From contig CAICTM010001219.1 in assembly GCA_903772945.1 (NCBI GenBank), positions 1 through 33,823 on the forward strand: 33,823 nt of DNA. Reading direction: 5' to 3'. Both the position numbers and the translations under genes were made by a program. This stretch comes from Seminavis robusta. Lineage: Eukaryota > Bacillariophyta > Bacillariophyceae > Naviculales > Naviculaceae. Under the pieces are notes generated by a model. It saw only the letters and a list, made by a program, of their open reading frames with translations. It made no database searches and was not told where the DNA came from. Positions 19,919 to 31,228 of the stretch are shown piece by piece; position 1 is the first letter of the stretch; the number at the start of each line of letters is the position of its first letter.

Positions 19919-21102
19919 TGTCTTGTTGAAGTATGCACTCGTGTCCTGGTTTTGTTCTTCTGCTGCTGTTCGTTTCCCAAACTATTCTGCTCTCACTATC
20001 TGGCTAGTACCTGCTACCAAACCAAATCACCAACAGTGATTAACCTTGTCTACGTCACGCCTCCTCGACAACTACAAAAGGTATTCTCTGTGCAGAATGA
20101 AGATCACCAATTCCCCGTTGCTGTTGCAGCCACTACAATTGAACTACCGTACTCAGTTTTCGATGATAATGTGGCGAGTATGACGAAGAGACCGGCTATC
20201 CAGCCCTGTCCTTGTCGTCTTCGTCTTTGTAAACTACAGACCGAGCCAGCTCTTGGTCAGTTGATGAGTTGTGTGAGACTCTCACAAGGACGGGGCTACT
20301 CAGTGAAATGGCTCTGTTGGGTGCTGCTCTGCAAAATTTTGTGGAACGGCTTGTTCCGTGGCAGGACTACCAGAGCTACCTAACCCGTACCGTTGGGGTT
20401 AAATTTTCGTTCGGGGCTCAACGCTCCAGTTTGGGACTTTGAGAACGGGTGCAATGGAGCTCCTGGATGCCAATCGAAATCCACAGCAACGCTGAATGTT
20501 ACTCATCAGAATGCAACCTTCCATACGGCAGGGACTCCTCTGGTTGCATTGCTCGATTCAAAATGAATGCTTACCTTCAGGCTTGACATGATCATACCTC
20601 TTGCTTAGGCTAAATACGGAATGATGGGACAATTTTTTCAAATCCCATAATTAGCAGGAACAATAAGTGGCTCCACCGCCTTTGTGGGTATTTCTAAGTA
20701 CCTTCGTCGAGCCCAGTTGAAGTCACACCATCTCCCTTGGAAGGGGCGGGACCTCCACACCGGTAACATTTAGCCGGTGGGTCCTGAATGAAGGTGATTC
20801 AAGTTAATCATGACCGGGATCCGATTTTGTTGGGAGAGACGGGAAGCAAACAGCCCAGCTGGCTACAGAGGTCACTCACATCATTCGAGTTTTGAGAGCA
20901 ATCGAGAATGTGAAAACGTCAAGACGAAGCCTCGGTGACAGCATGGAGGGGTTACCAGCAGGAGCTCCAGATTGATGACAATCCACCAGCTAGATAGTAC
21001 CCAATCCATCCGAGCCATCAGTTTGTCTCTATGGGATTGCCTCATCACAGTCTTTTCGGGAGGTTACTAAGCTCATTCTCAGAATTTGCAGAGAATAAAT
21101 AA
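19919..21102. promoter_or_regulatory. Divergent intergenic region between the DUF6824 and Rab5 genes
   Basis: About 1.2 kb between two divergent start codons. No recognisable gene. It includes both 5' UTRs. Individual promoter elements could not be assigned. Confidence 0.4.
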
Positions 21103-21789
21103 ATGAACAGCACTGTGGCATTCGTGGCCAACCGAAGGCCATCCTCCAGCAAGCCTTCCGATGTTCCGCAGAACGATGAGATTTCCATTAAACTGATTCT
21201 GTTGGGAGAAGCAAACACGGGCAAGACGAGTCTAGCACTTCGCTTTACCAACAATGAATTTCGGCCCTACACAGAATCTACCATTGGAGCCAGCTTTTTC
21301 GAACCCACCATGATGGTAGAGGACCAGCCCACCGGAAGAAGCACCAAGGTCAATTTCAAGATTTGGGATACGGCCGGGCAAGAAAAATATCACGCACTGG
21401 CATCCATGTATTACCGAGGTGCCGGAGCCGCCATTATTGTCTACGACATTAGCCGGAATAGCAGCTTTTTGACCCTCAAGAGATGGGTCGACGACTTGAA
21501 AACGAAAGCACCACCGGATATCCTTGTCGTTATCTGCGGCAACAAGGTGGATCTGGAAGCCTCTGGAGACCGGCAAGTGCCACACAGTGAAGCCTCCGAC
21601 TATGCTGAAAGCATTGGTGCATTTTACCTCGAAACATCTGCCAGAGAAAACACCAATGTGACCGAGCTCTTTGAACATGTCGCCAAGAAGACCATGGAGT
21701 CACCATATGATAATACACAAACCACAGATGATACAGCAATCAATTTGGGAGAAAGACGAAGGTCGTCAGGTTGTTGTTGGATGGGCTAG
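21103..21789 (+). CDS. RAB5: Rab5-like small GTPase
   Basis: A single exon of 228 residues. The GTP-binding motifs are complete: P-loop GEANTGKTS (35-43), switch I Thr in TIGASFF, WDTAGQ (88-93), GNKVDL and ETSAR. The segment WDTAGQEKYHALASMYYRGAG followed by AAIIVYD is characteristic of the Rab5/21/22 group. The tail GCCWMG carries the paired Cys for geranylgeranylation, near the end as in Rab5. Rab5 controls early endosome fusion and uptake. The segment between switch I and WDTAG contains EDQPTGRST and looks a few residues longer than in animal Rab5. The N-terminal about 26 residues are a polar extension. The family is sure; the exact paralogue is less so. Confidence 0.92.
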   Translation: MNSTVAFVANRRPSSSKPSDVPQNDEISIKLILLGEANTGKTSLALRFTNNEFRPYTESTIGASFFEPTMMVEDQPTGRSTKVNFKIWDTAGQEKYHALASMYYRGAGAAIIVYDISRNSSFLTLKRWVDDLKTKAPPDILVVICGNKVDLEASGDRQVPHSEASDYAESIGAFYLETSARENTNVTELFEHVAKKTMESPYDNTQTTDDTAINLGERRRSSGCCWMG

Positions 21790-22829
21790 CGCATGAAAAA
21801 AAAGATTGGGATATCAGCAGCAGGTACAGTACGGTAGGCCATTGGAGCTCAATCCTTGTGTCTACAGAATCACAAGACACGAAAGGAAATCACTGCTGAT
21901 GAGTTGTCGAGCTACAATATGCCGAAAACAACAACCAACATTTAGTATGCTTCAATTCGATTCCAATGAAACATCGAATTGGAAGCAAGAACCGACACAG
22001 GCAACCAAGTCTTGGCTCATCTCCCGAAATTGAAACACAAAACCACAACATGAACGCCTGAATGAAACGTTTTGGAGAATGAGGCCTGTGAGCAAACAAG
22101 AGAAATCATGACGATGATGGTGCGATAACAAGACAAACTATGCTGAAACTGCAACAATGTCGTAGCTGAGTGCATGGGACATGGAATGTGATGAATCCAT
22201 CCAGCATTTCCACCAAGAGCACTAATGCTAGCTAGAGAAGGTGGTCGGCGGCATTTGGCAATTCATGCACACGAAGAGCTACGAATAATTAGATAGATAG
22301 GCATCGTAATGTTGGAAGCTACTAGGAGACAGCCTGATTAGATGTTTCCCGCTCAAGTAGCTGCTAAAGTACATTGGACGGCGACACCGATGTTGGCTCG
22401 TGGCAAGAGACGAGATAGTTGTTCTACATGTAACAAGATTTCCCATTATCGAGCTGAATCGTACGTACTAGTACCGGCAGTATGGTATCACCCGCTACCA
22501 TGGTGAAGGTGTTACGTTGCCAGCACTGGTACTGATAGTTGATTCGTGTCTATCGGTAGCGGAAAAGCAGGTACGAAACGCAGATGTCACTAACGAAACA
22601 AAGCTAAAAGTAACTACCAATTCAAATGGATGTCTGATGTTGGGTATGGAAGAATCCAGCTAGCTAGTTCTCTTTTTTAGTAGTGTGAATTGATGTCGTT
22701 TTATCTTACACAAGGCCTACTATAGGCTCGAAAAGGGGCAGATTTGGTACCATCCAATCAAATGGAATGGCGGTTTCTCCGGCTGGCAGCATTTGGTTGT
22801 AATTGATTTGTTGTTGTTGTTGTCATTGT
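21790..22829. other. Convergent intergenic stretch, no gene seen
   Basis: Between the 3' ends of the Rab5 (+) and V-ATPase c'' (-) genes. No frame with motifs. It holds AT-rich 3' UTR-like sequence, a TAGCTAGC-type word near 22662 and a short TTG repeat at about 22809 just past the V-ATPase stop. Confidence 0.45.
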
Positions 22830-23545
22830 CTATCCCAATGCCGCAATGGGGAATGTGCAGGCATTGCTTTGAATGATTCCAACAATAATACCAAAGATAC
22901 CCAAAGCGGAAGCAAAAATTTCGACAATAAGAATCTTGACAAACAGAGAAGCGTCTTGTGCATCGGCAATGGCACAACTGGATCCAGCAATTCCAACCGA
23001 CACTCCCGAAGCAATGTTGGTCAATCCTACCGAGAGTCCAGCGGAGAACATTCCGTATCCAGCGTAGTAGTATCCATTGTAGTCCCAGCCTTCTTCTAGA
23101 TAGTAGTCGGGGTTTTCTGGTTCCTTGATCTTGTTGGTCAGAATGATGGCCATAATGACACCGTAAATAGCAGTCGCCTCGCAGAAAATGACACTGATGA
23201 TTCATGTCGCGAAAGAGGAGATATCCAAAAAAAAATTGAGTCTTCCTCCTCATTGGACTCGACTCTTTGCACAAGAGACAGCAAGACAACACCGACAACA
23301 ACACCGCGTACGATAGAAAGAACCTACCTGATCAAGTTTTTACTTCGGATTCGTGGCGCCTTGACGGCCGCACCGACCAGACTGGATCCTGTCAACCAAA
23401 TGCCCCATGCGGCTCCCACAATCGAAAGTCCAAGACCAAACGCTACACCGAAATTGGCGTAACCATAGGGTGACATGTGCGTCAGCACTTCGGCCCATCC
23501 TTGGTTACAGTATACAGAGGAACATGTTGCGCTATTGTCGCCCAT
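22830..23545 (-). CDS. VMA16: V-type H+-ATPase proteolipid subunit c''
   Basis: Two exons, 23545-23328 and 23193-22830, joined across a 134-nt intron (phase 2), give 193 residues. The protein is part of the membrane rotor that pumps protons into endosomes, Golgi and vacuoles. Four to five hydrophobic helices are visible. The first includes YANFGVAFGLGLSIVGAAWG. The second, SVIFCEATAIYGVIMAI, spans the exon join and holds the proton-carrying Glu at about 78. A loop with PENPDYYLEEGWDYNGYY separates the two proteolipid halves. The last helix, VKILIVEIFASALGIFGII, contains a second Glu. Glu in the VIFCEA helix and the extra N-terminal segment distinguish c'' from c. The start is 343 bases from that of ERGIC3 on the other strand. 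Confidence 0.93.
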
Positions 23546-23888
23546 TGTGCTGGACTATATTTTAATGCTTTTAGGATCTGATCGACGGCAAGTGACGGTG
23601 AAAGGGTGCCATTGTGATTGGGGGAAGGTTGAGTTCGAACGGCCGAGGCTAATCCTCACCTACAGACACGAACATCAAACTGTCGCCAATGCGGCGTGCG
23701 TGCCAATGTGCCTAAATAATGATACGCTGGCCACCAGCGAGTACTCCGAGAGGATCCTCCTTTTCGAGTGACCACATACTCGACCCGTTCGACTTGAAAT
23801 TGATTCCAATGAGTCGATTGATGACTGAACCCAAGCGAACGGCTTCCTGCAACCTCACAAATTTCTCGCACTTCCAACCATCGCGACC
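23546..23888. promoter_or_regulatory. Short divergent promoter region between V-ATPase c'' and ERGIC3
   Basis: 343 bases between two ATGs facing away from each other. It must carry both promoters and 5' UTRs. Both products act in the secretory and endosomal membrane system, so shared control is plausible. No specific element was identified. Confidence 0.5.
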
Positions 23889-25431
23889 ATGTCCCCGTTT
23901 GCCGACCGCCTTCGAAACCTGGATACCCAGAGCGCTCCATCCCAAGAGTTCCGTGTTTACACTCTCCAAGGGGCTATCTTGTCTGTTATCACAGTGATCA
24001 GTGAGTGGAATAATTGAACAATTTTTTTGCCTTGCCGCGGGATCTATCGAATACTAATATCTTTCTCGATGATTATTTATTTCTTCCATCTTCTTCCTTC
24101 CTTTGTGCCTTGATAATTTGCGATAATATTTGCAGCCATTATCTACTTGGTCGCAACGGAATGGTCCTACAATTTCCAAGTTCGTTTCTCGGAACAAGTA
24201 CATGTCAATGCTACATCACCTGCGGGCCTCGAATTGGAATTTGATATTACCCTCCGATCACTCCCCTGCTCTCGCCTCAACATTGATGCCAACGATCCCA
24301 ATGGACAGGCCCAATCCCTGCACCTCGACCGACAACATCACGTATGGAAGCACAAAATCAAGTACGAAGACGATGGAAAACTGCATTATGTTGGAGATCG
24401 ATCCAAATTGGAATTGGGAAGTACCCTCTTGTCGGAAGACATTCTCATGAATCAACTCGAGGGAAAGTTAAATGCCACGCGAGAACGAGAAGATGAAAAC
24501 TATTGTGGAAGTTGTTACGGAGCTGGAGAAGAGGGAGAATGCTGCAACTCGTGTGATGATGTCAAGCGAGCCTACAATTTAAAAGGATGGGTCCTGCGAG
24601 ATTTGGAGCAAGTGGAACAATGCAAAGAAGAACTAGTGCACGTGGTGGAAAAGGGCGAAGGATGCAATATTCATGGCAAGGTAGCATTGAGTTCGGGAGG
24701 TGGAAACTTGCATTTGGCCCCGGGGCGTGCCTTGCAAAACGAAGCTGGTGACAATTCGCAAATCTCTCTGTTTGACCTCGTGCTCAGGACCTTTGAGCAA
24801 TGGTGAGAGGATCGTTCCATGGAATCTATATCAATATCGATATTGTTCATTGGATGTGCGACTACGTGTGTGTGTGTGCTCATTTCCTTGTGGTTTCTTC
24901 CCATCGAACATGGCAGGAATGTATCGCATACAATTCACAAAATTAGGTTTGGTGAAGAAGTCCCTCGGAATCCCAACCAGTTGGATGGCGAAGAACGAAT
25001 CATCGCAGATTCCTACGGCATGTACCAATACTATTTCCAGGTAAGCGAGCTGTTTGTCTTCACCCACTCGATGATTATTATTGAGTGATCGTCAGGATGT
25101 AACATTCATGCTCGTTTTCGTCTCCTTCCATTGTTAGGTGGTCCCGACGCTGTACAAATTCTTGAATGGAACAACCATTCAAACCAATCAATACAGTGTC
25201 ACAGAGCATCTCCGACATGTCAATCCGGGCACGGGACGTGGACTCCCAGGAGTCTTTTTCTTCTATGAGGTCTCGCCGTTGCATGTCATTATCGAGGAAG
25301 AGCAAAAGGGCTGGGTCGCTTTCTTTACCAGTGTATGTGCAGTTGTGGGGGGCGTCGTTACAGCCATGGGTATCTTGGATCAATCGCTCTTTGCCGCATC
25401 CCAAAAGAACCCACAAGGTTTGGCCAGATAG
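23889..25431 (+). CDS. ERGIC3: ERGIC3/Erv46-like cargo receptor of ER-Golgi vesicles
   Basis: Four exons, 23889-24000, 24136-24802, 24917-25040 and 25138-25431, give 398 residues. The N-terminal part is cytosolic (MSPFADRLRNLD), followed by a first membrane segment at about 28-45 (AILSVITVITIIYLVA) that spans exons 1 and 2. The large lumenal domain contains LPCSRLNIDANDPNGQ, then the Cys-rich CGSCYGAGEEGECCNSCDDV, then a GCNIHGKVAL motif. Exons 3 and 4 supply NVSHTIHKIRFGE and LPGVFFFYEVSPLHVIIEE. The second membrane segment (AFFTSVCAVVGGVVTAMGIL) lies near the C-terminus. This order is typical of ERGIC3/Erv46, which cycles between ER and Golgi in COPII vesicles with ERGIC2/Erv41. All joins preserve phase. 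The C-terminus ends GLAR rather than a di-lysine signal. Confidence 0.94.
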
Positions 25432-25586
25432 CAATCATCAGTACAAGCAAAATATAAACTAGGGTCCATCGGAAGACTGCGGTGCGGTACGAAAGGAACA
25501 AAGCTTTCGCACTCGCACGTAGTGTCGTTAGCTTGCAAAGTCTAGCTACTAGATATAGATAGCTACTTTCCTCGAATAGAACTTAG

Positions 25587-26090
25587 GCGCACGTACCGTA
25601 CATCCTCGTTTCTGAAAACCTATTGGATGCTGTCGACGCTTGTGGTTACCATCCGTTCTGTGACCACTTCTATAGTGACCACCGTGCCTGCTTTGTTGAC
25701 TTCGACTTGAAACAGCTGTTCGGGTCCGATACAGCAGCTTTACCCAAGCCCTGTCAACGAAGGGTGCACTCCAAGAAACGCCACCAAGTCACCACCTACA
25801 TCAAATCCAAGTACAGCTATCTTGAGAATCATGGATTCTTTCAACTTCTGCTCTGGAGATTCAACCAGGCACCTACCCAGCAAGAGGCTGAGGCCTTGGA
25901 CCAACTCCTACTTTCTGCAAGCCTCCACGCCGCCAAGAAGTGCCCGACCTATTCGCCCATTCCCAGTTCCCCAGCATTGACCCAGTTACGCTTGAAGTTC
26001 CAAGTCCTGACGATGGCCCTGCATGCACTCCAATGCAGGAACGACATTACCAATCAGATTCGACAGTACCGCCATTTGAGAAACCGTTAG
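25587..26090 (+). mobile_element. Fragment of a non-LTR retrotransposon, end of the endonuclease domain and linker
   Basis: An open stretch with no proper start codon. It contains YILVSENLLDAVDACGYH and then FYSDHRACFVDFDLKQLF. The SDHR element followed by a hydrophobic strand is the C-terminal signature of exonuclease-endonuclease-phosphatase domains, as found in LINE-type elements. The rest (QRRVHSKKRHQVTTYIK, then coiled helices) resembles the linker before a reverse transcriptase, but no reverse transcriptase follows. The frame ends at a TAG at 26088-26090. The next 300 bases look like further decayed sequence without clear motifs. It is a 5'- and 3'-truncated dead copy between two genes. 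Confidence 0.6.
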
Positions 26091-26776
26091 ACTAAAACTG
26101 AATTCACTCCAGTCATACGGCCAATGTTCCAAAAGCTGCTGACGACAGAGGGTAGCTGCTGTGTTACCATACTCCAACTAATGATGCGCTCCTATTCAAC
26201 CGCTGACGATGGTACCATCACCACAAGCTAGATCTACCTGGTACCGCTGAGGAGCTCAAAAGGTTCCTGTGTGCGACCTAGTTATCTTGACAGCCGCTGC
26301 AACCCAATGCCAGCCACGGTCACTGCGCGCCCCAACAACATTGTGAAACAACGACGACTTTGGCCGTTCATCCGTTGTGCTCTACTCTGGTACGACAGAA
26401 GCCACACTCATCAGCTCTGTTGCGCCTGTTGACACCTTTTGTTTCCCATCAGGACTGACAACCAAACACAGGCGTCCTGGTTAAAAGACGGCTGTGATTT
26501 GCAAAGGAAGAGGCTTGTCGTTGTAGTTACTTGATTTTCCGTCCGGTTTGGTATCTTCTTCTTTCTCGTTCGGAGTGGATCGAACAGGGGAAGCTGTGCT
26601 GTTATTATTATATTATTTTGCTTGTACAGGCGGCTTGTGACTTTCGAGAGAGCCATTGAACAAAAGAATCCATTGACATACCCTGCTCAGAGAGTCTTTT
26701 CGCTTGGTTGAAGACGAAGAACCGATTTTGCCATTGATATCTACCTGTTAAGTTGCATATATTACCCAACGATACA
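26091..26776. other. Intergenic stretch, possible transposon decay then promoter
   Basis: No gene recognised. The first about 350 bases may be a continuation of the dead retroelement. The remainder should contain the promoter and 5' UTR of the HOOK gene. A TTATTATTATATTATTTT AT-rich patch lies near 26600-26617. Confidence 0.35.
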
Positions 26777-28669
26777 ATGGGAGATGAAGACCGCTACACG
26801 GCCATGGTGGAGTTCCTCGGAACTTTTCCCACCTTATCTGGCTCCCCTCCTGCTGAAATGTCTGATTTAAGCGATGGTGTAGCTTTATTTGAGGCTCTTT
26901 CAGAGATGTGAGTGGAGTGTCCCTTGTGGTTTTTGGTGGGGGTATCTTTTGTCCATGGTTTTCTCATTCTTTCGTTTTCTCCGTGGAACAGTGCGCCTGA
27001 CCACTTTGACCCCACGACCATTGCCCGTCATTTGGGTGACAATTGGGCTCTCAAATCCTCCAATCTTCGAAAATTATTGCGCAATTTGGAGAACTACTTC
27101 CAAGAGGATCTCAAGAAGGATGCGGCTGAATCCTTTTCTGCTTTGAATGTCAGTGATATTGCTCGTCACGCTGAACCAGGATCTATTTCCCTCCTTGTAG
27201 AACTGGTGGCGGCTGCTGCTGTCACATGTCCTGATCGTGCCGAATATGTAGGCCGGATTATGCAAATGACACCCAACAGCCAAATGCAAATGAAGGGAAT
27301 CATTGAATCATCCATGACCCGCCTGTCGGACTACGAGCCCAGTGAAGATGGCGAGATGGACGATTCTGAAAACGTTGGAGACGATGAAAACGAACTAGTA
27401 TTTGGACAGGACGAGGACGAGGATGTACAGGAAGATGGAGGGATGATGTTGGGGGACGGCGGAAGCAAGCATCTCTTTGTTTCAGGGCACAACCGTAGTA
27501 CCCCCACAGCCAGTGCGGTGGATATTGCTGAAAAGGAACACCTAGAAAAGAAACTTGCCGATGCTCGTCGTGAGATGACGCAACAGAAGGCTCAAGCAGA
27601 TCTCTTGACTGAAGAACATGAGAAGGCTCAGAAAAAGCTAAAAGCATTGGTCGAGGATTTGCAGGATCGGTTGGTCAAGCGACAAGACGAGTTGATTGAC
27701 ACCGAAGAAGAATTGAGGACCGCCACCTCGGAGCTCAGTGATCTCAAATCCAAATTGATAGAATTGGAGGAACAAAAAGCTCAACTGGCGGATGAATTGG
27801 ATGTCGCGAGTTCTCGGGTGGAACAGTTGCGGAAAACTGAGGCAACCGTGATGGCATACCGAAAGAAACTTGAGAGTGTTGGTGCCATGAATCAGCAAAT
27901 GACGGATTTGGAGGATCAAGCAGCCAACTATCTACGTCAAATTATGGATCTTGAATCCGAAGTGAAAAAGTCTGCTACGCTTCAAAAAGGAATTGATGAG
28001 CTGAACAAGAAGGTCGATGCTCTCGAAAAGGAGAAAGCCGAATCCAGTGATTCTGTCAAGAACACCATGACCGAGATTGCTGACTTAAAGAGCAAGCTTA
28101 GTGCCGCCGAGACGGCAAAGAAAATGTATGAAAGTGAGCTCACGGAATTGAGAGCCCAACAAAACAACATGCCCGCAGATGACCTCGGCGATGGATTCGG
28201 AGATGCTGGTATGATGGACGCAGAGAGCGCCACGCAAAACAAGGAGAAATTTATGCGCTTGCAAATTGAGAATAAGACTTTGAAGGAAGAGCTTGAAAAG
28301 CTCAAGGCGGGAGGAGCCGTTTCGACTGCTGCTGCAGTCGCCAGTGGAGATGCCGGTGCTTTGCAGCAAGAGATCGAACGACTGAAGGAGGAGCTTGTGA
28401 AGAAGGAAAAGGAAAATGCCAAAATTGGAAGCGACAAAGACAAGCTCGAGACGTACACGAAACGAACGCTGGCAAAGTTCCAAGACAAGTACTTGGTGGC
28501 ACTCCAGGAGTGCAAGGCAAAACTGAGAGAAAAGCAAGATAAGATTGAAGCCCTCGAAAACAGAAGCGCTTCCGAGAAGACCGCCCAAAAGCGAGAAGAG
28601 CGCCTGCTCTCGTCAACAATTTACGAGCTTGGTCTTGCTATCATGCAGAATCGCTTGAAGGAGAGGTAA
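26777..28669 (+). CDS. HOOK-domain coiled-coil protein, probable microtubule-motor adaptor
   Basis: Two exons, 26777-26907 and 26992-28669, separated by an 84-nt intron, give 602 residues. The N-terminal about 165 residues match a HOOK domain. They include MVEFLGTFPTLSG, the ALFEALSEIAPDHFDP motif that spans the exon join, then DNWALKSSNLRKLLRNLENY. An acidic patch follows (EDGEMDDSENVGDDENELVF and DEDEDVQED). From about 235 to the end the protein is almost continuous heptad-type coiled coil rich in Glu, Lys, Leu and Ala, broken by a Gly/Ala stretch (AGGAVSTAAAVASGDAG). It ends LSSTIYELGLAIMQNRLKER. HOOK proteins link endosomes and other cargo to dynein or kinesin. The family is well supported; cargo and motor are unknown. 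Confidence 0.87.
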
Positions 28670-29271
28670 ATTGTAGGCTCCGAATTGTAAACAAGAAGAA
28701 ATAATAGAAAGGATCGCATTATTTTTGGCGTGTTGAGCATGCGTGCCTCTGTCACATAGTTTTTGGCAGTAAGCCCAGCTTAGCCGCAGATACCGCAATG
28801 GAAACAGAGTTCCTGAAACTGTGATACTTTTCCAAAATCCTGTTTTGTCCGGTACAATGGGCTTCTGACTACCGTACTTCGCCGCTTGCTGCCTCCGTTT
28901 GCTACGGTACAGTCGAAGTGATCAGTTGCCGAAACACCTTCGCCCAGCGTGTTGCCACTGGCCAGATATAGAGATGATGGATTTGATCATTTTGTTGGGG
29001 AGCTTCACCAGTACAGTCGTACCGGTAGCCACGCACCTAACGCAACGCAGTCAGCTAAAGCAATGCCAGGGTAACACACTACGGTGGGAAGGAAATATGA
29101 CAAAAGCAGCTCTCACAAGTATAAAAAGCAAGTCATTAAGAAACTATAAAACTATGTATTTACATGTATGTATCTTTGATAAAGGCAGATTGTCTCACTC
29201 CTCCTCGTACATGTATTAATATTTGCGACATCAGAGGGCAGCTTTTCAGTTTCGTGCAGCGGTACCTGGTA
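28670..29271. other. Convergent intergenic stretch, no gene seen
   Basis: Between the 3' ends of the HOOK (+) and IWS1 (-) genes. It presumably holds both 3' UTRs. A TACCGGTA word lies at about 29019. No motif-bearing frame is present. Confidence 0.45.
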
Positions 29272-30753
29272 CTAGCCCTTGTTGGCTCGCCCTTCGACCG
29301 AAATGTTGGCACTCCTTTGGTTTTTGGTCACGGCTCGACCCTTTTCCATCATGCGTTTCTTCAGATTGCCTCTTGCGCCAGCGTCCTTGGCTTGTCCTCC
29401 CTTTTCAGCGGGACTCTGTGTCGTCTTGGAATTGGGCCGGATCGTGTATTGAAAGCCCTTGGAATACGGCACACGAACCCGATTGAGCCCCGATGCCCCA
29501 CCTTTTGCCTTTCCAGCTTTGATCATGGAGTCGATATCCTTCCTGCCTCCGCCAGCACTACCAGCCGCTGCCGATTCCATGCGGCGTTGCTCTGCCATTT
29601 GCTGTCTTGAAATGCTGGCCAGACCACCTTCTCCTCGTGCATGGTGCACCCGCGCCAAGTCTCTCATGTTTCCTGATTTTTCAAAGATGGGTCGGCTCCA
29701 TTGTTCGATGAGTGCCTTGTGCTGTCGTTTCATGGCCGGTGTCTCACTCTTGTGCATGTAGAGGCTCATGACGACTTTTCCAAACTCGGATCTCTTGAGG
29801 TCACCGGGTGTAATCTCCGCCATGTTGGCAATGGAATCCAAAAGCCTCTGTCGAATCGTGACATTACCGAGGGTTCCATTGGGCAATGGTTGAATCCATC
29901 GTCGACATAAGGAAAGGACATCCAAATCGAGGAGTACGCGAATGAGGTCTCGCTTGGTGAGCGTCTCTACGACGTGTCCCAACAAGACGAGTTTCTTGGT
30001 TGCTGGACGTCGTTCCTTGATGGCTTGTTCGTCTAGTTCGGCCGCTTGTTCCATTTTTTCCAAGAACGTCTTGGCTTCTTCCTCGAGTTCCGTCAAGGAT
30101 CGATTTTCCTTCTTCTTTTTCTTCATCTTGTGAACGGCCGCCATGATGGGATTATCGAGATCCTTCTCGGGGTCTAATTTTTCACTACGGCTGCGGCTGC
30201 CACTGGACCGACTTCCGCCACCGCCACCTTTCTTTTTCCTGCTCATTCCATCGTCCTCCATGGCTTCACCACGGATATCGTCAAAGTGTTGCTCAGCGTA
30301 GAGTTCATTGATGGCTTCCGCATCGTCTCCTTCGGTATCGATAAAGTTGCGATCGTCTTCGGTCAATTGGAAATTTGCCGAGTTGTAACTGTCTTCGCCG
30401 TCCGATTCTCCTCCGCCGCCTTTTTTGCTCTTTTCGGACGGAACGCCACTCACCATGTCTTCATCTCCGCCCGCGGCAGCACGCTTTCTCTTTTGCAGCG
30501 CTTCCATTTTTTCTTTTTTCGACATGGGTTTGGATTTCTTGGCGGCTGGTTTCTTACTACTGCCTTCATCGTCCGAATCAAACAAGTCTTCCTTGTCGCT
30601 GTCGCCATCGGCATCGGGGACATTGGCACGTTTGCGTTTCGCGGCGGCTCCCAGTTTCTTCTTGGCTGCCTTTTTGGGCTCTGGCTTGCTGTTGCTGATC
30701 AACTCGGCAGTGTCATCGCTGTCAGCGAACAAATCTCCTTCTCCGTCGGACAT
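29272..30753 (-). CDS. IWS1: Transcription elongation factor IWS1/Spn1
   Basis: A single exon of 493 residues. The ATG at 30753 starts MSDGEGDLFADSDD. Residues 1-195 are acidic with Lys clusters (KKAAKKKLGAAAKRKRA) and probably disordered. The TFIIS N-terminal (LW-type) helical domain spans about 200-360. It includes NPIMAAVHKMKKKKKENRSL, then ATKKLVLLGHVVETLTKRDL, LLDLDVLSLCRRWIQPLPNG, TIRQRLLDSIANM and ALIEQWSRPIF. The C-terminal tail is basic and contains RVPYSKGFQYTIRP. In yeast and animals IWS1/Spn1 binds Spt6 and RNA polymerase II and links elongation to splicing and export. The domain order and length match the family. It is divergent from the ALDH gene, with 475 bases between the ATGs. 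Confidence 0.93.
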   Translation of the reverse strand: MSDGEGDLFADSDDTAELISNSKPEPKKAAKKKLGAAAKRKRANVPDADGDSDKEDLFDSDDEGSSKKPAAKKSKPMSKKEKMEALQKRKRAAAGGDEDMVSGVPSEKSKKGGGGESDGEDSYNSANFQLTEDDRNFIDTEGDDAEAINELYAEQHFDDIRGEAMEDDGMSRKKKGGGGGSRSSGSRSRSEKLDPEKDLDNPIMAAVHKMKKKKKENRSLTELEEEAKTFLEKMEQAAELDEQAIKERRPATKKLVLLGHVVETLTKRDLIRVLLDLDVLSLCRRWIQPLPNGTLGNVTIRQRLLDSIANMAEITPGDLKRSEFGKVVMSLYMHKSETPAMKRQHKALIEQWSRPIFEKSGNMRDLARVHHARGEGGLASISRQQMAEQRRMESAAAGSAGGGRKDIDSMIKAGKAKGGASGLNRVRVPYSKGFQYTIRPNSKTTQSPAEKGGQAKDAGARGNLKKRMMEKGRAVTKNQRSANISVEGRANKG

Positions 30754-31228
30754 GGTCAATGATTATTATTGATGGACTGGGCTTCGTTTTGATTGAGTTA
30801 GTTGTTGGGAAATATTGTGTGCCAAGGAATCTGTCTCCCTCTTCTGTTTCTTCTGGAAAGTTTATGACAAGAGCGTTTGAATTGGTGGTGTTCGTCTTGA
30901 GGGCTCTGTTGGTTGGAGGACCGTCGCGGTCATCGTCATTGCGCTGTCTTCTGTCTAAAACAATCCGATCCAAACTCGTTTTGAGTCGATCAAGCCAGCG
31001 AGATTTGTCAAATGAATGATGAATCGAGTCTTCAATCCTGCAAGAAGAAGGGCACTGACCTCATTGATTGGTCCATTTCGATCTTTCGTCATTTTCTTGA
31101 CCGGGCTATATAGCTAGTTGTCAATCATACCGATAGCTGTTGTCATACGAGTGCGATAGCTCTAGAGAACATTATCCACCCTGCACTATCACAATAACAC
31201 TACCTAGAGCCTCAATCGTCCTTCCACC
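30754..31228. promoter_or_regulatory. Divergent intergenic region between IWS1 and the ALDH gene
   Basis: 475 bases between two divergent start codons; both promoters and 5' UTRs must lie here. No clear element was assigned. Confidence 0.45.

Noticed and set aside
19952..20383. A 143-codon plus-strand frame upstream of Rab5
   Set aside because: Its composition is Cys/Leu-rich without domains and it starts in the 5' region of the DUF6824 gene, so it is probably chance.
23630..23650. A GAGTTCGAAC word resembling a tRNA T-loop
   Set aside because: No matching acceptor stem or anticodon arm was found around it on either strand.
29164..30772. Several plus-strand frames over IWS1
   Set aside because: They are antisense readings of a strong single-exon gene.
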